Shown here: piece after piece, positions 44,656-56,059 of the stretch
How positions within the stretch are numbered: the first letter of the stretch is position 1
Layout: every line of letters starts with the position of its first letter
Assembly (NCBI GenBank): GCA_913058255.1
Contig: CAJXQU010000001.1
Location: 186,001 to 250,000 of the forward strand
DNA from: an uncultured Pseudomonadota bacterium
GTDB taxonomy: Bacteria; Pseudomonadota; Gammaproteobacteria; CAJXQU01
Direction of reading: 5' to 3'
Length of the DNA: 64,000 nucleotides
Notes under the pieces: model-generated
Database searches by the model: none
What the model was told of the DNA's origin: nothing
The model's input: only the letters and a program-made list of their open reading frames with translations
Program-made: the position numbers and the translations under genes

Positions 44656-46041
44656 CTAGATTAAGAACATACTCGCCAGCCCTAGAAAGACTAAAAACCC
44701 GATGACGTCTGTTACTGTGGTTAGAATTACACCGCCAGCCAATGCGGGATCAATTTGCATTTTTTTCAACCAAAGTGGAATTAATGCACCAAAGAAGGCC
44801 GCAACGAATAGGTTTACAATCATTGCACTGCCGATCACAAGGCCCAACGAGGCGCTATTGAACCATAAGCCAGCGATCAATCCTACAACTGAAGCCCAGA
44901 TCACGCCATTAAGCATGCCAACGGCGATCTCTTTTAATAACAAGGCTCTAGAGTTCGCGGGGCCAAGTTGGCCTAAAGCTAATCCACGGATGACAATGGT
45001 CAAAGTCTGGCTTCCTGCTATGCCGCCCATGCTAGCGACGATTGGCATAAGTACAGCAAGTGCGACCAGTTGTTCTATCGTGCCGGCAAATAAGCCAATC
45101 ACCCATGCGGCGAGAAAGGCCGTTGCGAGGTTGATGCCAAGCCATAAAGCACGACGTTTTGCGCTAACAATGACGGGGGCGAACATATCATCATCTTCAT
45201 CTAGACCAGCCATACTCATTAAGGAGTGATCACCTTGATCACGAATAACGTCGACAACGTCATCAATGGTGATCCGACCAAGCGGTGCCTTTTCTTCATC
45301 GACAACAGCGACAGAATAGAGATCACGCTGTTCAAATAATCGTGCAACTTCATTGGCTGACATGTCGGTCGGAAAGGCTTCTATTTCAGTATTCATTACA
45401 TCAGCAACTTTTGCTGCCGGATCGTTGGTCAAAATTTTCACGAACGGTAGCATGCCTTGATAATGATTATTGCGGTCAACCACGATCAAGCTATCTGATT
45501 TTTCGGGGACTTCACCTTTCATGCGCAAATAACGAATAACAACATTTAAATCGACGTTGTCATAAACCGACAACACCAAGGAATTCATCAAGCCACCGGC
45601 GGTGTCTTCTGGGTATGAAAGGGCTTTTTCAAGACGAGCACGGTTATGCTCATCCATTGATCCGAGTACTTCGTCGACAACGTTGTCGGCCAAATCTTGA
45701 ATAATGTCGGTCGCATCATCGGTTTCTAGGTTTTCAGTAGCTGCTGCCACCTCGTGCGGCTGCATGTGCTCCAGCAGGCCTGATCGGACACCATCTTGAG
45801 CATGTGAAAGGACTTGGCCTTCCAGATCAGAACCAATCAGTTTCCACAGGTTTTCACGATCTCGGGCAGGAAGGCTTTCTAAAAGATCAGCAATTTCAGA
45901 TGGGTGTAGATCCTTAATCCCCTCTTTTAGCCAGACAGAATCTTCCGCGCGCTCAGAGTCCATCGTCTCTTGAAGCAGCTTAAGAATATCTTGTGTACGT
46001 TGATCTTCGTTTTGCGGCATTTGGCTAGGCGTTAAAATCAC
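44656..46041 (-). CDS. mgtE: Magnesium transporter MgtE
   Basis: Mg2+-gated magnesium channel of the inner membrane. The 461-residue protein has the N domain (20-130), two CBS domains (about 135-265), a connecting helix and five membrane helices (about 290-461) containing the pore region (MPIVASMGGIAGSQTLTIVIRG). Acidic CBS and N-domain residues that sense magnesium are abundant. It is on the same strand as miaB. CorC, another magnesium-linked protein, lies 3 kb away. Confidence 0.95.
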   Translation of the reverse strand: MILTPSQMPQNEDQRTQDILKLLQETMDSERAEDSVWLKEGIKDLHPSEIADLLESLPARDRENLWKLIGSDLEGQVLSHAQDGVRSGLLEHMQPHEVAAATENLETDDATDIIQDLADNVVDEVLGSMDEHNRARLEKALSYPEDTAGGLMNSLVLSVYDNVDLNVVIRYLRMKGEVPEKSDSLIVVDRNNHYQGMLPFVKILTNDPAAKVADVMNTEIEAFPTDMSANEVARLFEQRDLYSVAVVDEEKAPLGRITIDDVVDVIRDQGDHSLMSMAGLDEDDDMFAPVIVSAKRRALWLGINLATAFLAAWVIGLFAGTIEQLVALAVLMPIVASMGGIAGSQTLTIVIRGLALGQLGPANSRALLLKEIAVGMLNGVIWASVVGLIAGLWFNSASLGLVIGSAMIVNLFVAAFFGALIPLWLKKMQIDPALAGGVILTTVTDVIGFLVFLGLASMFLI

Positions 46042-46218
46042 ATATAAATTTGCCCATTATAGCAGCGAGTTGTGAATGTTATGAGAATGGATGAAAAATA
46101 ATTGCGACAACAGAAGATGCAACATGCGAAGCCTTGACTGTGTGATGTTAAGAGGAAGGAATACTTCCAACGTAATTACTGCGTCTCTAAATTGAGCGGC
46201 GTAAAAGGAATGCCTTAC
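46042..46218. other. Non-coding gap between hisH and mgtE
   Basis: The 177 bases where hisA-hisF would normally follow hisH hold no gene. No hairpin with T tract was seen. Confidence 0.5.
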
Positions 46219-46884
46219 TTAGCTAGCTGAGCCATCCCAATCGAGAAAGTTCGCTAACAACTGCAAGCCATCATGCTGACTTTTCTCAGGGTGAAACTGT
46301 ACAGCAAAGACATTATCTTTTGTGATCGCTGAGGTGAAATTCAGGCAATAATCTGTCGTTGCAGCAATGACCTCATCCTGAGGGGGCATAACATAATAGC
46401 TATGTACAAAGTAAAAGCGGCTACCTGGGTTTATGCCATTCCACATTGGATGGTACCCATTTTGGTTTACTTCGTTCCAACCCATGTGAGGGATTTTGAG
46501 TCGCTCGCCCGTTTTTTGATCAATTGAGGCGACTGGAAAGTGTACGACTTTACCGGAGATAATCCCTAACCCATCGACACCACCATCTTCATCGCTTCTG
46601 TCCATTAAGCTTTGCAAGCCTAAACAGATACCGAAAAAGGGTTTGTCAACGATTGCAGTTTTGATCACCTGATCTAAACCTTTTTCTGATAAGTTTTGCA
46701 TGCAATCACCGATCGCACCTTGCCCAGGAAAAACCACTCGATCAGCATTGGCGATTTCTGTCGCATCGCTGGTCACCAATATACGTTGTCTACCTTCAGC
46801 AACATGTTCAATCGCTTTAGCGACAGAACGCAGATTACTGCTGCCGTAATCGATCACGGCAACGGTTTGTTTTGAACCGGACAT
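46219..46884 (-). CDS. hisH: Imidazole glycerol phosphate synthase, glutaminase subunit
   Basis: Supplies ammonia to HisF in histidine synthesis. The 221-residue class I amidotransferase has the nucleophile in FFGICLGLQSLMD and the His-Glu pair in VQFHPEKSQ. The start overlaps the hisB stop. The usual next genes hisA and hisF do not follow. Instead a 177-base non-coding stretch leads to mgtE. Confidence 0.96.
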   Translation of the reverse strand: MSGSKQTVAVIDYGSSNLRSVAKAIEHVAEGRQRILVTSDATEIANADRVVFPGQGAIGDCMQNLSEKGLDQVIKTAIVDKPFFGICLGLQSLMDRSDEDGGVDGLGIISGKVVHFPVASIDQKTGERLKIPHMGWNEVNQNGYHPMWNGINPGSRFYFVHSYYVMPPQDEVIAATTDYCLNFTSAITKDNVFAVQFHPEKSQHDGLQLLANFLDWDGSAS

Positions 46885-47477
46885 TACAACTTTCCTTTCG
46901 TCGAAGGTAATGCTCCTTGCATTCTAGGATCTGGCTCAACAGCCATTCGTAGTGCACGGCCAAAGGCTTTGAAGATCGTTTCAATAATGTGATGAGCATT
47001 TCGGCCCCGTAGGTTATCAATGTGCATTGATATCATCGCGTGATTCACAAAACCTTGGAAAAATTCATAAAACAACTCTGTATCAAAATCACCGATCTTG
47101 TCACGTGGAAAATCGACAGAGTATTCCAAACCAGGACGTCCTGAGCAGTCGATTACGACGCGAGACAAAGCCTCGTCTAGCGGCACATAAGCATGTCCGT
47201 AACGACGAATCCCTTTTTTATCAGCAAGCGCTTTTGTGAACACTTGGCCCAAGGTGATACCGATATCTTCTACGGTGTGATGTGCATCAATTTCCAAATC
47301 ACCATTAGCCTTCACTTCGATATCCATGACGCCGTGCCTAGCGATTTGATCAAGCATGTGATCGAGGAAAGGGATACCAGAATTAAGATTCGATTTTCCT
47401 GTGCCATCCAGATCAAGACTGACCTGAATTTTTGTTTCATTGGTATCGCGTTTGATGCTCGCTGTGCGATTAGTCAT
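46884..47477 (-). CDS. hisB: Imidazoleglycerol-phosphate dehydratase
   Basis: Dehydrates imidazole glycerol phosphate. The protein of about 197 residues is the single-domain type without the HAD phosphatase found in Escherichia coli HisB, so histidinol phosphatase must be separate. Manganese-ligand histidines are visible: [23 protein letters not shown] and [12 protein letters not shown] 47477 gives the usual family start ([15 protein letters not shown]). ATG 47489 four codons upstream is an alternative. It is divergent from hemF. Confidence 0.95.
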   Translation of the reverse strand: MTNRTASIKRDTNETKIQVSLDLDGTGKSNLNSGIPFLDHMLDQIARHGVMDIEVKANGDLEIDAHHTVEDIGITLGQVFTKALADKKGIRRYGHAYVPLDEALSRVVIDCSGRPGLEYSVDFPRDKIGDFDTELFYEFFQGFVNHAMISMHIDNLRGRNAHHIIETIFKAFGRALRMAVEPDPRMQGALPSTKGKL

Positions 47478-47538
47478 CTCTTTACCCATAAGCTGTTATA
47501 CAATTCCGCTACGATAACAGAATACGGAAGTGAACTAA

Positions 47539-48456
<918 letters not shown>

Positions 48457-48639
48457 AAGCCAATAAGTGCTGCCCAATGTATTCATCTAGAAGAGATAAT
48501 TATTGTGCTGAAAATCAATAGGCTGAGATTAACAGATAGATTCGTGTGCCTCTGAGCAGATTTCAAACTTAGGTTGTACAAAGGAGTAGGAAAGCAGTGT
48601 TCGAGATAAATCGTTTTTGGGTGACAGTCTAACGGGATT

Positions 48640-49404
48640 TTATAGGGTTAGGTTAAATAGCTTCTGACAATTTTGCGTCGTTTGTTCAGCAATGACTTTA
48701 CGGTTTTCTGAGCGAAGCTCTGTGAAAGTATCGAGTATTTCTATAATAAAACTCGGTTCATTGCGCTGCTGGTTGAAGTTTGCCCCGGCTTGATCCGGTG
48801 CATCGGTTTCGAGCAGAAGGCTGTCTAAAGGTAGCTGGCCGATCAAGGCGCGTAGTTTTTTGGCGCGTGGATAAGTAACAGCGCCTCCAAAACTTAGAAG
48901 ATAACCTAAATCGATCAGTTTTTTCGCTTGTTGAAGACTGCCGTTATAACTGTGGATCATGCCTTTATTGTGGCCTGACTTCTTGAGCAAATTAATGACA
49001 TCTTCAACGGCACTGCGCGCGTGGATTATTATAGGTAGATCAAACTTTTTTGCGATAGTGAGTTGTCGCTCAAAAAATAACCTTTGTTTAGTTTGATCAA
49101 GTTCGGGCAAAAAATAATCCAAGCCACACTCGCCGACAGCAATTGCTTTTTCTGTTTCTATCCAGTTGTGTAACTGCTCAAGGTGTTCAGCTTCATGCTG
49201 ATCAATAAAATAAGGATGCAATCCATAAGCAGGAAAAACATTGGGGTACTTGTCGGTGATTTTTTTTGTTTTCGACCATGTCGTTGCAGTCACTGCAGGA
49301 ACGATCATTGTAATGACACCCGATTGCTCAGCTCGTTTTACAACCTGATCACGATCCACATCAAATCGTTGGTCATCAAGGTGTACGTGTGAATCGATGA
49401 GCAT
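48640..49404 (-). CDS. TatD family metal-dependent DNase
   Basis: TIM-barrel hydrolase of 254 residues. Metal ligands are visible in DSHVHLDD (4-11), GECGLDYF, IIHARSA and LLETDAPD. It could be TatD, YcfH or YjjV, which overlap in sequence and are linked to DNA repair and D-aminoacyl-tRNA turnover. It lies 35 bases downstream of dtd on the same strand. Confidence 0.9.
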   Translation of the reverse strand: MLIDSHVHLDDQRFDVDRDQVVKRAEQSGVITMIVPAVTATTWSKTKKITDKYPNVFPAYGLHPYFIDQHEAEHLEQLHNWIETEKAIAVGECGLDYFLPELDQTKQRLFFERQLTIAKKFDLPIIIHARSAVEDVINLLKKSGHNKGMIHSYNGSLQQAKKLIDLGYLLSFGGAVTYPRAKKLRALIGQLPLDSLLLETDAPDQAGANFNQQRNEPSFIIEILDTFTELRSENRKVIAEQTTQNCQKLFNLTL

Positions 49405-49438
49405 CTTTGTTTAATGGACCCTAACCCGAATGGAGTAC

Positions 49439-49888
49439 TTATGCGTCTACTGGAACCTGTAGCCAGAAGGTAACAGGACCATCGTTGATCAAAGAAACCT
49501 GCATGTCCGCGCCGAAGGTACCGGTTTCAACTTTTGAATGTGTCGCGTTGGCTTTTTCGACAAGGTAGTTAAAGAGTCTTTCGCCTTCATCCGCAGAAGC
49601 GCCAGCAGAAAAGCCAGGACGCATACCTTTTTGGGTATCGGCAGGGAGCGTGAATTGTGAGACGAGCAATAAGCCACCTTGAACATCAATGAGGCTAAGG
49701 TTCATTTTGTCTTGATCATCGGCAAATACGCGATAACCCAACAGACGTTCTAATAAGCGATCAGCTTGTTTTTCGGTGTCGCCTTTTTCAACGCCGATCA
49801 GGACTAACAAGCCCTGATCGATTGCGCCAATAGTTTTTCCTGCAACGGCTACTTTTGCTTCAGTAACACGTTGCAGGAGTCCGATCAC
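49439..49888 (-). CDS. dtd: D-aminoacyl-tRNA deacylase
   Basis: Removes D-amino acids wrongly attached to tRNA. The 149-residue protein has the active-site SQFTLPAD and the Gly-cisPro motif [11 protein letters not shown] near the C-terminus. Its start overlaps the typA stop by four bases. Confidence 0.96.
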   Translation of the reverse strand: MIGLLQRVTEAKVAVAGKTIGAIDQGLLVLIGVEKGDTEKQADRLLERLLGYRVFADDQDKMNLSLIDVQGGLLLVSQFTLPADTQKGMRPGFSAGASADEGERLFNYLVEKANATHSKVETGTFGADMQVSLINDGPVTFWLQVPVDA

Positions 49889-51708
49889 GCAGACTTAGGC
49901 GCGCGCGAAGCTCGCTTACGTTCGTTTTCGGTTAATAGTCTCTTACGAATCCGAATGGCTTTTGGTGTTACTTCAACCATTTCATCATCATTGATGAATT
50001 CGAGCGCTTGCTCCAAGTCATAACGAATTGGTGGCGTCAAAACGATATTGTCATCGGTTCCTGATGCACGAACATTGGTTAACTGTTTACCTTTCAATGG
50101 GTTAACAACCAAGTCGTTGGTTCGAGAATGAATGCCGACGATCATACCTTCATAAAGGTCTTCACCATGCCCAACAAACAAGTTACCACGTTCTTGCAGG
50201 TTGAAAAGTGAATAACCTGAGCTTTTACCTGGTCCAATAGAAATCAACACGCCGTTATTACGTTGACCAATGCCGCCCGATTTTTGTGGGCCGTAGTGAT
50301 CAAATGTGTGATACAACAAACCTGTTCCTGATGTTGCAGTCATAAACTCAGTTCGGTAACCGATTAACCCACGCGCAGGAATTTCAAAGTCGAGTCGGAC
50401 GCGACCTTTTCCATCCGGAGACATATTTTTCAAATCAGCTTTTCGTTCACCAAGTCGTTCCATGACACTTCCTTGATGCTGCTCTTCAACGTCAATGGTT
50501 AGTTGTTCGTAAGGTTCACACACAACACCGTCGATTTCTCGGATAATAACCTGTGGACGACCGACACCTAGTTCAAAACCTTCTCGACGCATGTTTTCGA
50601 TCAAGATAGAAAGGTGTAATTCACCACGGCCTGAAACTAAGAAACGATTTGCATCTTCTGTGTCTTCAACACGCAGAGCAACATTGTGGATCAATTCTTT
50701 ATCTAAACGATCACGGATCTGACGACTGGTTACAAACTTGCCATCTTTGCCTGCAAAGGGCGAGTTATTAACATAAAAGCTCATGCTGACGGTTGGTTCA
50801 TCAACACTCAGTGCGGGTAGCGCTTCAACGTTTGAAGGATCACACAAGGTGTCTGAAATACGAACGCCTTCGATACCGGTGATAGCGACAATATCGCCAG
50901 CATTAGCTTCTTTAACTTCAATACGTTCTAAGCCTTCAAAACCGAGCACCTGCATGACGCGAGCATTACGAGTTTTACCATCACCACTTGCTAGGGTAAT
51001 CGCTGTACTTGGGCTGATTTTGCCGCGGGTAATTCGGCCGACAGCAATTGCACCAACATAACTGGAATAATCCAAAGCACTGATCTGCATTTGGAATGGG
51101 CCGTCAGGGTCAACATCCGGTGCAGAAACGTTATCAACAATCGTTTGTAATAGCGGAGACATATCACCACTAGTGACATCGGCTTCAAGACCCGCATAAC
51201 CTTCAATCGCAGAGGCATAAATAACAGGGAAATCCAATTGCTCATCTGTTGCGCCTAGCTGATCAAACAGTTCAAACGTTTGATCCAAGACCCAATGAGG
51301 ACGACTACCAGGGCGATCGATCTTATTGATAACAACAATGGGCTTCAATCCTTGAGCAAATGCTTTCTGCGTCACAAAACGTGTTTGAGGCATCGGGCCA
51401 TCAACCGCATCAACCAATAGAATAACGGAATCGACCATCGATAGAATACGTTCAACTTCACCACCGAAATCGGCATGGCCGGGAGTGTCAACGATGTTGA
51501 TTCGATAATCATTCCAGTTGATCGCCGTATTCTTCGCAAGGATAGTGATGCCACGCTCCTTCTCGATATCATTACTGTCCATCACGCGACTGGGCGCATC
51601 AGCACGCTCACCTAATGTTCCAGATTGTTGTAAAAGACAGTCGACGAGTGTTGTTTTACCGTGATCAACGTGCGCGACGATAGCGATGTTTCTGAGTTTA
51701 TCAGTCAA
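49885..51708 (-). CDS. typA: Translational GTPase TypA/BipA
   Basis: Ribosome-associated GTPase important under stress and in the cold. The 607-residue protein has the G1 motif [10 protein letters not shown] (12-21), G3 [15 protein letters not shown]4 [10 protein letters not shown], and EF-G-like domains III and V followed by the BipA-specific C-terminus. First gene of a typA-dtd-tatD unit. Confidence 0.98.
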   Translation of the reverse strand: MTDKLRNIAIVAHVDHGKTTLVDCLLQQSGTLGERADAPSRVMDSNDIEKERGITILAKNTAINWNDYRINIVDTPGHADFGGEVERILSMVDSVILLVDAVDGPMPQTRFVTQKAFAQGLKPIVVINKIDRPGSRPHWVLDQTFELFDQLGATDEQLDFPVIYASAIEGYAGLEADVTSGDMSPLLQTIVDNVSAPDVDPDGPFQMQISALDYSSYVGAIAVGRITRGKISPSTAITLASGDGKTRNARVMQVLGFEGLERIEVKEANAGDIVAITGIEGVRISDTLCDPSNVEALPALSVDEPTVSMSFYVNNSPFAGKDGKFVTSRQIRDRLDKELIHNVALRVEDTEDANRFLVSGRGELHLSILIENMRREGFELGVGRPQVIIREIDGVVCEPYEQLTIDVEEQHQGSVMERLGERKADLKNMSPDGKGRVRLDFEIPARGLIGYRTEFMTATSGTGLLYHTFDHYGPQKSGGIGQRNNGVLISIGPGKSSGYSLFNLQERGNLFVGHGEDLYEGMIVGIHSRTNDLVVNPLKGKQLTNVRASGTDDNIVLTPPIRYDLEQALEFINDDEMVEVTPKAIRIRKRLLTENERKRASRAPKSA

Positions 51709-51835
51709 AAGAGGTTACCGGAGTTAAATTTAGCCGCGCATTATACGTGTGCAACGCACAAAGAGATAGCTCATCCGTGTTAACAGCTGGTTTTATAAGG
51801 TTTTTAGAGAGGGTAGTTGCTTTGCTGATGAGGTT

Positions 51836-52528
51836 TTAGGGTAAACGCCCAGCTTGAACCATGCGGTTTTTTAGAATGTTAGGAGAGATCCAAATCATTA
51901 GATCGTCGAATTCAGCAGTCTCGGCTTGGCTGAAGTCACGATAGACAAAGGTCTTGTCGCCATTAGAGTTTTCTTGTTCATCACCTGATTGATCACTACT
52001 AACAGAGGTTCCATGTTTACCGGTTGAGAATACGACGACAGGAACATTACTAACAACGGCACCACCAACCGCATTAATAATATTGAGATCTCCGACTGAG
52101 CAGAGTTCAAAGCTAACGCCAGCAGTCGCTGTGCCACAAGCATCTGTCGCTGTCGCACCGGTACCATCAACATTATCAGCAAAATTTGCTGTGACAGCAT
52201 AAGCGAAGTGCTCTCGCCAAGCATCAAACTCAGGAATTCCAAGGGTTACATAGGGTAGTGAGCCAAATGAAACTGTACATCCTCCCGCTCCACCAACAGG
52301 ATGCTCCTCTCCAGGAGTTGCACTATTATCCGGGCAAGGAAGGCGTCCATGAGTAATCGCAAACCCAAGCAAGGCTTCTCTGATGTTATCTAACTGCGCT
52401 TGCGTACTCTGTCGTTCTTTTTGTTCCATTTGTGTTGAGAGTGGGCCTAAAACACCCGCGAGCAGAAAGCCTATTATCAAAAGTGAGATGGCTATTTCTA
52501 GTAATGTAAAACCATTTTGTCTTTTCAT
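51836..52528 (-). CDS. Type IV prepilin-like protein (pseudopilin)
   Basis: The 230-residue protein starts with a prepilin leader MKRQNG and the cleavage and helix motif FTLLEIAISLLIIGFLLAG, so it is processed by a PilD peptidase. Motifs GRLPCPD, SLPYVTLGIPEFDAWREHFAY and VVVFSTGKHG with a later FDDLMIWIS recur in related form in the neighbouring giant protein. Cysteines suggest disulfides. Last gene of the pilus operon. It starts one base after the stop of the giant gene. Confidence 0.85.
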   Translation of the reverse strand: MKRQNGFTLLEIAISLLIIGFLLAGVLGPLSTQMEQKERQSTQAQLDNIREALLGFAITHGRLPCPDNSATPGEEHPVGGAGGCTVSFGSLPYVTLGIPEFDAWREHFAYAVTANFADNVDGTGATATDACGTATAGVSFELCSVGDLNIINAVGGAVVSNVPVVVFSTGKHGTSVSSDQSGDEQENSNGDKTFVYRDFSQAETAEFDDLMIWISPNILKNRMVQAGRLP

Positions 52529-52529
52529 A

Positions 52530-55463
52530 TTAATAACAATTATCTATTTCGTTAGGTGGAGGACAAGGGGCTACTCGTTTTATTTGGTCATTAAAGACAT
52601 CCAAAGTTGGATCAAAACTACCGAGATCAAAAGTAGTGTCTTCATTGTTGTTATCACCTTCATAGTAGTCTGAAATAAGACCATTATCTCTATCTTGAAG
52701 CAGCACGGAAAGTTCTTGACCTGCAGCGATCACTAAAGCTTTTTTATCATCATTGTTTGGCGCCTGTCTTGTTGTGCCTGAGTTATCTGAACCATTAATT
52801 TTAAGACAGACTGCGCTATCTGCGCAGTTACCAGATTGACCAGGAAAGTGTTGTTCAGACTCTGCAACTAACATGAGTTGCTGCCAGTTATTGTGAAAGA
52901 ACCATTTTGGAAATTCATGATAAATTTTATATTCATCACCTACGTCTATTGTGAATTTAGGTGAACCTATACTTGCAATGACTATTTTGCTTTCATCGAT
53001 AGACTTTACTTTTCCTTTTGTAGAATTAGTGAAATTTTCCACCCAATCACCGACATTAACATTCCACTCCGGAAACTTAATATTAGTATCGATCAATGTT
53101 GTTGTATTACTCCCGGCTTTCGCAACACCATCTAGATTTTCATAATCCACATGAATGTTTGAAGTTGAAAAAGTTCCTGTTGTATTTTCGTCAATTGAAA
53201 TACTGGCATTCGTTATAACATCACCATTAGCGTTATGATCCGTTATCGAGGAAAAGAGATCTGCGGTATCAATTTCGGCATCCACATGGCGAACTTTTTC
53301 ACCTGCGATACTCTCTAAACGAGTATTCCCTTCATATTTAAAATCTACTTCATTAACTGTTCGAGTACGAACAAAATCCATTCGGATTAGAAACGTATCA
53401 CCAGCATCGAAAGTGTAATCACTGCCATTAAGGTCTGAAAATTGTTCAACAATAGCCGTCGAAAATATGGGGTTCAATGTATATGATCCAATGCTGGTGA
53501 GATAACCACTCGCTTTAAGTTCTCCTGCCCCATTTAAGATAATCATGCTGTCTCCAGTTTCAACTTCTGGAGTACCGGCTAACTGTAAGTTAATGACCAA
53601 GCTTCCATCATTCGACAAGCTCATTACTTCACCACCAACTTGATCCGTGGCGACATCAACGAGATAAAAATCTCCCGTATTCAACGAGGTAGGCATATTG
53701 GTTATTGATATTTCTGTTTCAGAGGAGACTTCGGAAACGATGCCTCTATTGCTACTACTTAGCTGTCGGTTATATATTTTAAATAGTCCATTGATGCTAT
53801 TTTTTGAATCATCTAAACTGACCAGAGCAAGGCTATGAGGCTGGACGGAAGTGATGATAAATGCTTCTTTATCGTTCTCGTTGTTTTGTAGGTCATAAAT
53901 AAGAATATCGTTAGGGTCTATCTTGGGGCGTTCGCTGGTGAAATTTTCTAGTAGATCGGCAGTTATTAACGTTTGATCATGGCTGCCGGTATAAGCGACA
54001 CCACTGCGTTTTATGACTTCTTCGCCATCAATATCAAGATCTTGGTCGATAATGACGAACTGTTCACCTTCAGAAAATGTATTGATGGTTTCTTTTATAG
54101 TCAACTGATTTGCACCGACACTTGCAATAGATCCTATCCAGTTTTGAGTAACATTTTTTATTTTATCATCGATATTAACCCGTTCTATTGCCACAGAAAA
54201 ATCTTGGGTAACGTCGATAATTTCATTTAAAGAGGTGCTTGTGTTTGCACCATACCTAAGGTATTGCAACTCTGAAATAGTCACACTATTAGAGAGGTTG
54301 TAAACGATATCCCCCCTTTCTACGCCGAGAGATTCAAAGGCTTGATCTGGATCTATAACATCTTCACTAACAGAGGAGTCTGCTTGCCCGAAAAGATAAA
54401 ACTGGCTTTCTGATAGCGTTCCTTCGCAGTTTGCAACATCCGCTTGAGTCCACAGACACTCTCCTTGCCCATATTCAATAGAAAAAGGAGTTAGAGAGCT
54501 TAAGGTTGTCCTATCACTCCAGTAATTAGTCTGACCGTGTGGAGGATTAAGTACTGGAGTGGGAGAAAAAATTGCATTTTTTATGTTTAAGCTAATTTCA
54601 AAGCTTGTAGAAAATGTCTCGTCTACTTCATGGTATGGGATTAACCCTTGTGTTGTAGCGCCGGTTTGGTCGCTGTTATAGCTGGAGGTTCTTGGTGAGG
54701 AAAATGGCGCAAGAAAAGGATAAACCCCACCGTTTCCATAAAGTCTGCGGTATTCATTTAGTTGAATAGCAACCTCTCCCATCACTCGCTTTTCAACAGC
54801 AGCCATTAACTCTTGTCGTGTGATGACTAAGACTTGATCATTAAAGTTTGAACTGGATGATGAAGATACAAAGTCAGCATCTCCATCACGATTATCACCT
54901 TCAAGATAATCGCTCGCTACGTTGCTTGGTCTATTCTGCCCTTCAAAACTAAAACCAGGAGCTAAAATAATAGCAACAATGTCAGAGGTTCCATCGATGG
55001 TTAGACCTCCAGCGGTTTCGCTATTTAATGGGAAATGTTTTATTGGATTATTTCTGAAATCATCTGATACGACATACCATAAATGTTCTCCGCTACTATC
55101 ACGGATTTCATCCAGTCCAATAAACTCCCAAGGTAACCTTCCAACTGTATTCGGGGAACATGGGGTTGGAGAACCATTCGGTGGATCGCTAACATCTGGG
55201 CAAGGAAGATAACCCGGGCCTGCATTAATATTTGTCGTTGTAGGATTATCAGGATAGCTAACCGCATATCCAATCAAAGCTTCTTTAGCCTTAACCAAAG
55301 CCTTCATCGTTACATCATCACGATAATATTGGGTTGCCGCTTTATTGAGTTTAGAAACGAGTAGTGTGGATGCACCAACGATCAGCAATAGCACAAACAG
55401 TAATAGAGCCGCCCCTTGTTGTTTTTTAGGGAGCTTGTTTTTTTGAGTTTTGAAATGCGCCAT
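52530..55463 (-). CDS. Giant minor-pilin-like protein with beta repeats
   Basis: The 977-residue protein has a PilX/GspK-like N-terminus: a basic stretch, then one membrane helix (QGAALLLFVLLLIVGASTLL, 16-35). Residues 60-220 match the smaller pseudopilin (GYLPCPD, GRLPWEFIGLDEI, HLWYVVSDDF). The unit A(I/V)IxAxG ... QxR ... DYxEGDN ... FNDQ occurs twice, at about 163-210 and 908-960. Residues 380-850 hold degenerate beta repeats, for instance VNIDDKIKNVT...GEQFVI (429-471) and VNVGDWVENFT...GDEYKI (802-847), with further ends GDFYLV, GDSMII and GDTFLI. A pilus-tip adhesin is a fair guess. No homology can be named with confidence. Confidence 0.7.
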   Translation of the reverse strand: MAHFKTQKNKLPKKQQGAALLLFVLLLIVGASTLLVSKLNKAATQYYRDDVTMKALVKAKEALIGYAVSYPDNPTTTNINAGPGYLPCPDVSDPPNGSPTPCSPNTVGRLPWEFIGLDEIRDSSGEHLWYVVSDDFRNNPIKHFPLNSETAGGLTIDGTSDIVAIILAPGFSFEGQNRPSNVASDYLEGDNRDGDADFVSSSSSSNFNDQVLVITRQELMAAVEKRVMGEVAIQLNEYRRLYGNGGVYPFLAPFSSPRTSSYNSDQTGATTQGLIPYHEVDETFSTSFEISLNIKNAIFSPTPVLNPPHGQTNYWSDRTTLSSLTPFSIEYGQGECLWTQADVANCEGTLSESQFYLFGQADSSVSEDVIDPDQAFESLGVERGDIVYNLSNSVTISELQYLRYGANTSTSLNEIIDVTQDFSVAIERVNIDDKIKNVTQNWIGSIASVGANQLTIKETINTFSEGEQFVIIDQDLDIDGEEVIKRSGVAYTGSHDQTLITADLLENFTSERPKIDPNDILIYDLQNNENDKEAFIITSVQPHSLALVSLDDSKNSINGLFKIYNRQLSSSNRGIVSEVSSETEISITNMPTSLNTGDFYLVDVATDQVGGEVMSLSNDGSLVINLQLAGTPEVETGDSMIILNGAGELKASGYLTSIGSYTLNPIFSTAIVEQFSDLNGSDYTFDAGDTFLIRMDFVRTRTVNEVDFKYEGNTRLESIAGEKVRHVDAEIDTADLFSSITDHNANGDVITNASISIDENTTGTFSTSNIHVDYENLDGVAKAGSNTTTLIDTNIKFPEWNVNVGDWVENFTNSTKGKVKSIDESKIVIASIGSPKFTIDVGDEYKIYHEFPKWFFHNNWQQLMLVAESEQHFPGQSGNCADSAVCLKINGSDNSGTTRQAPNNDDKKALVIAAGQELSVLLQDRDNGLISDYYEGDNNNEDTTFDLGSFDPTLDVFNDQIKRVAPCPPPNEIDNCY

Positions 55464-55471
55464 TCTTAAGC

Positions 55472-56059
55472 TTACTGCGAATTTGCTTTTCCTATCACTT
55501 GATAGGTGTCGGTGATTTTAGCTGATTTAGGATCAAGGGTTTGGCCGACTTTTAGGCTAACTTCGCCGATATTGATGTCATCGACTTCAACATGAACGTG
55601 ATCGCGCCCAACCCTGTGTGGGTTTACTTTTATGTGCTGTGGTTCGAAGTAGCCATCGTTGGTATTAATGCCGTTGACCCATGCAGTGCTTCTGCCGCCC
55701 GAACGTTTTACAAATCCATTCACGGTAATGTTTGGGATTTCAGGAGCGGGTATGACAACTATTTCTGGTTTTAGATCAGGGTAGAGTTCTTCTTGCGCGA
55801 TGACCTCTCCGGAATATTCTGATTTCGGAGGTTCAAACTCGCGGTGTTCGACGACGAGAAGGGGTTCCTCTTTTTGAATGGGAGGTTTTGGTAGTGGGTT
55901 CCTCATCCGTTCTAACATGGCCCGTTCTTTTGGCGTGGTGAACAAGCGACCTAACCCTTCAGCGTGTAACGATGGTGTAAATGCCACGATTAGAATTGAG
56001 TTGATCAGAAGCGTCTTTTTTTTTCTGATCAATATTTTGATGTGTGTATTAAGGCTCAT
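55472..56059 (-). CDS. PilP/MshK-like pilus assembly protein
   Basis: The 195-residue protein has an N-terminal membrane or signal helix (LINSILIVAFTPSLHA), a proline-rich linker and a C-terminal small beta domain (ITVNGFVKRSGGRSTAWVNG, then VSLKVGQTLDPKSAKITDTY), like the secretin-linking MshK/PilP/GspC-type proteins. It overlaps the PilO-like gene by four bases. Position after PilO-like supports the role. Confidence 0.7.
   Translation of the reverse strand: MSLNTHIKILIRKKKTLLINSILIVAFTPSLHAEGLGRLFTTPKERAMLERMRNPLPKPPIQKEEPLLVVEHREFEPPKSEYSGEVIAQEELYPDLKPEIVVIPAPEIPNITVNGFVKRSGGRSTAWVNGINTNDGYFEPQHIKVNPHRVGRDHVHVEVDDINIGEVSLKVGQTLDPKSAKITDTYQVIGKANSQ

Noticed and set aside
44702-45229. 175-residue plus-strand frame opposite mgtE
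   Set aside because: Antisense to the membrane part of a clearly recognised gene and without domain similarity.
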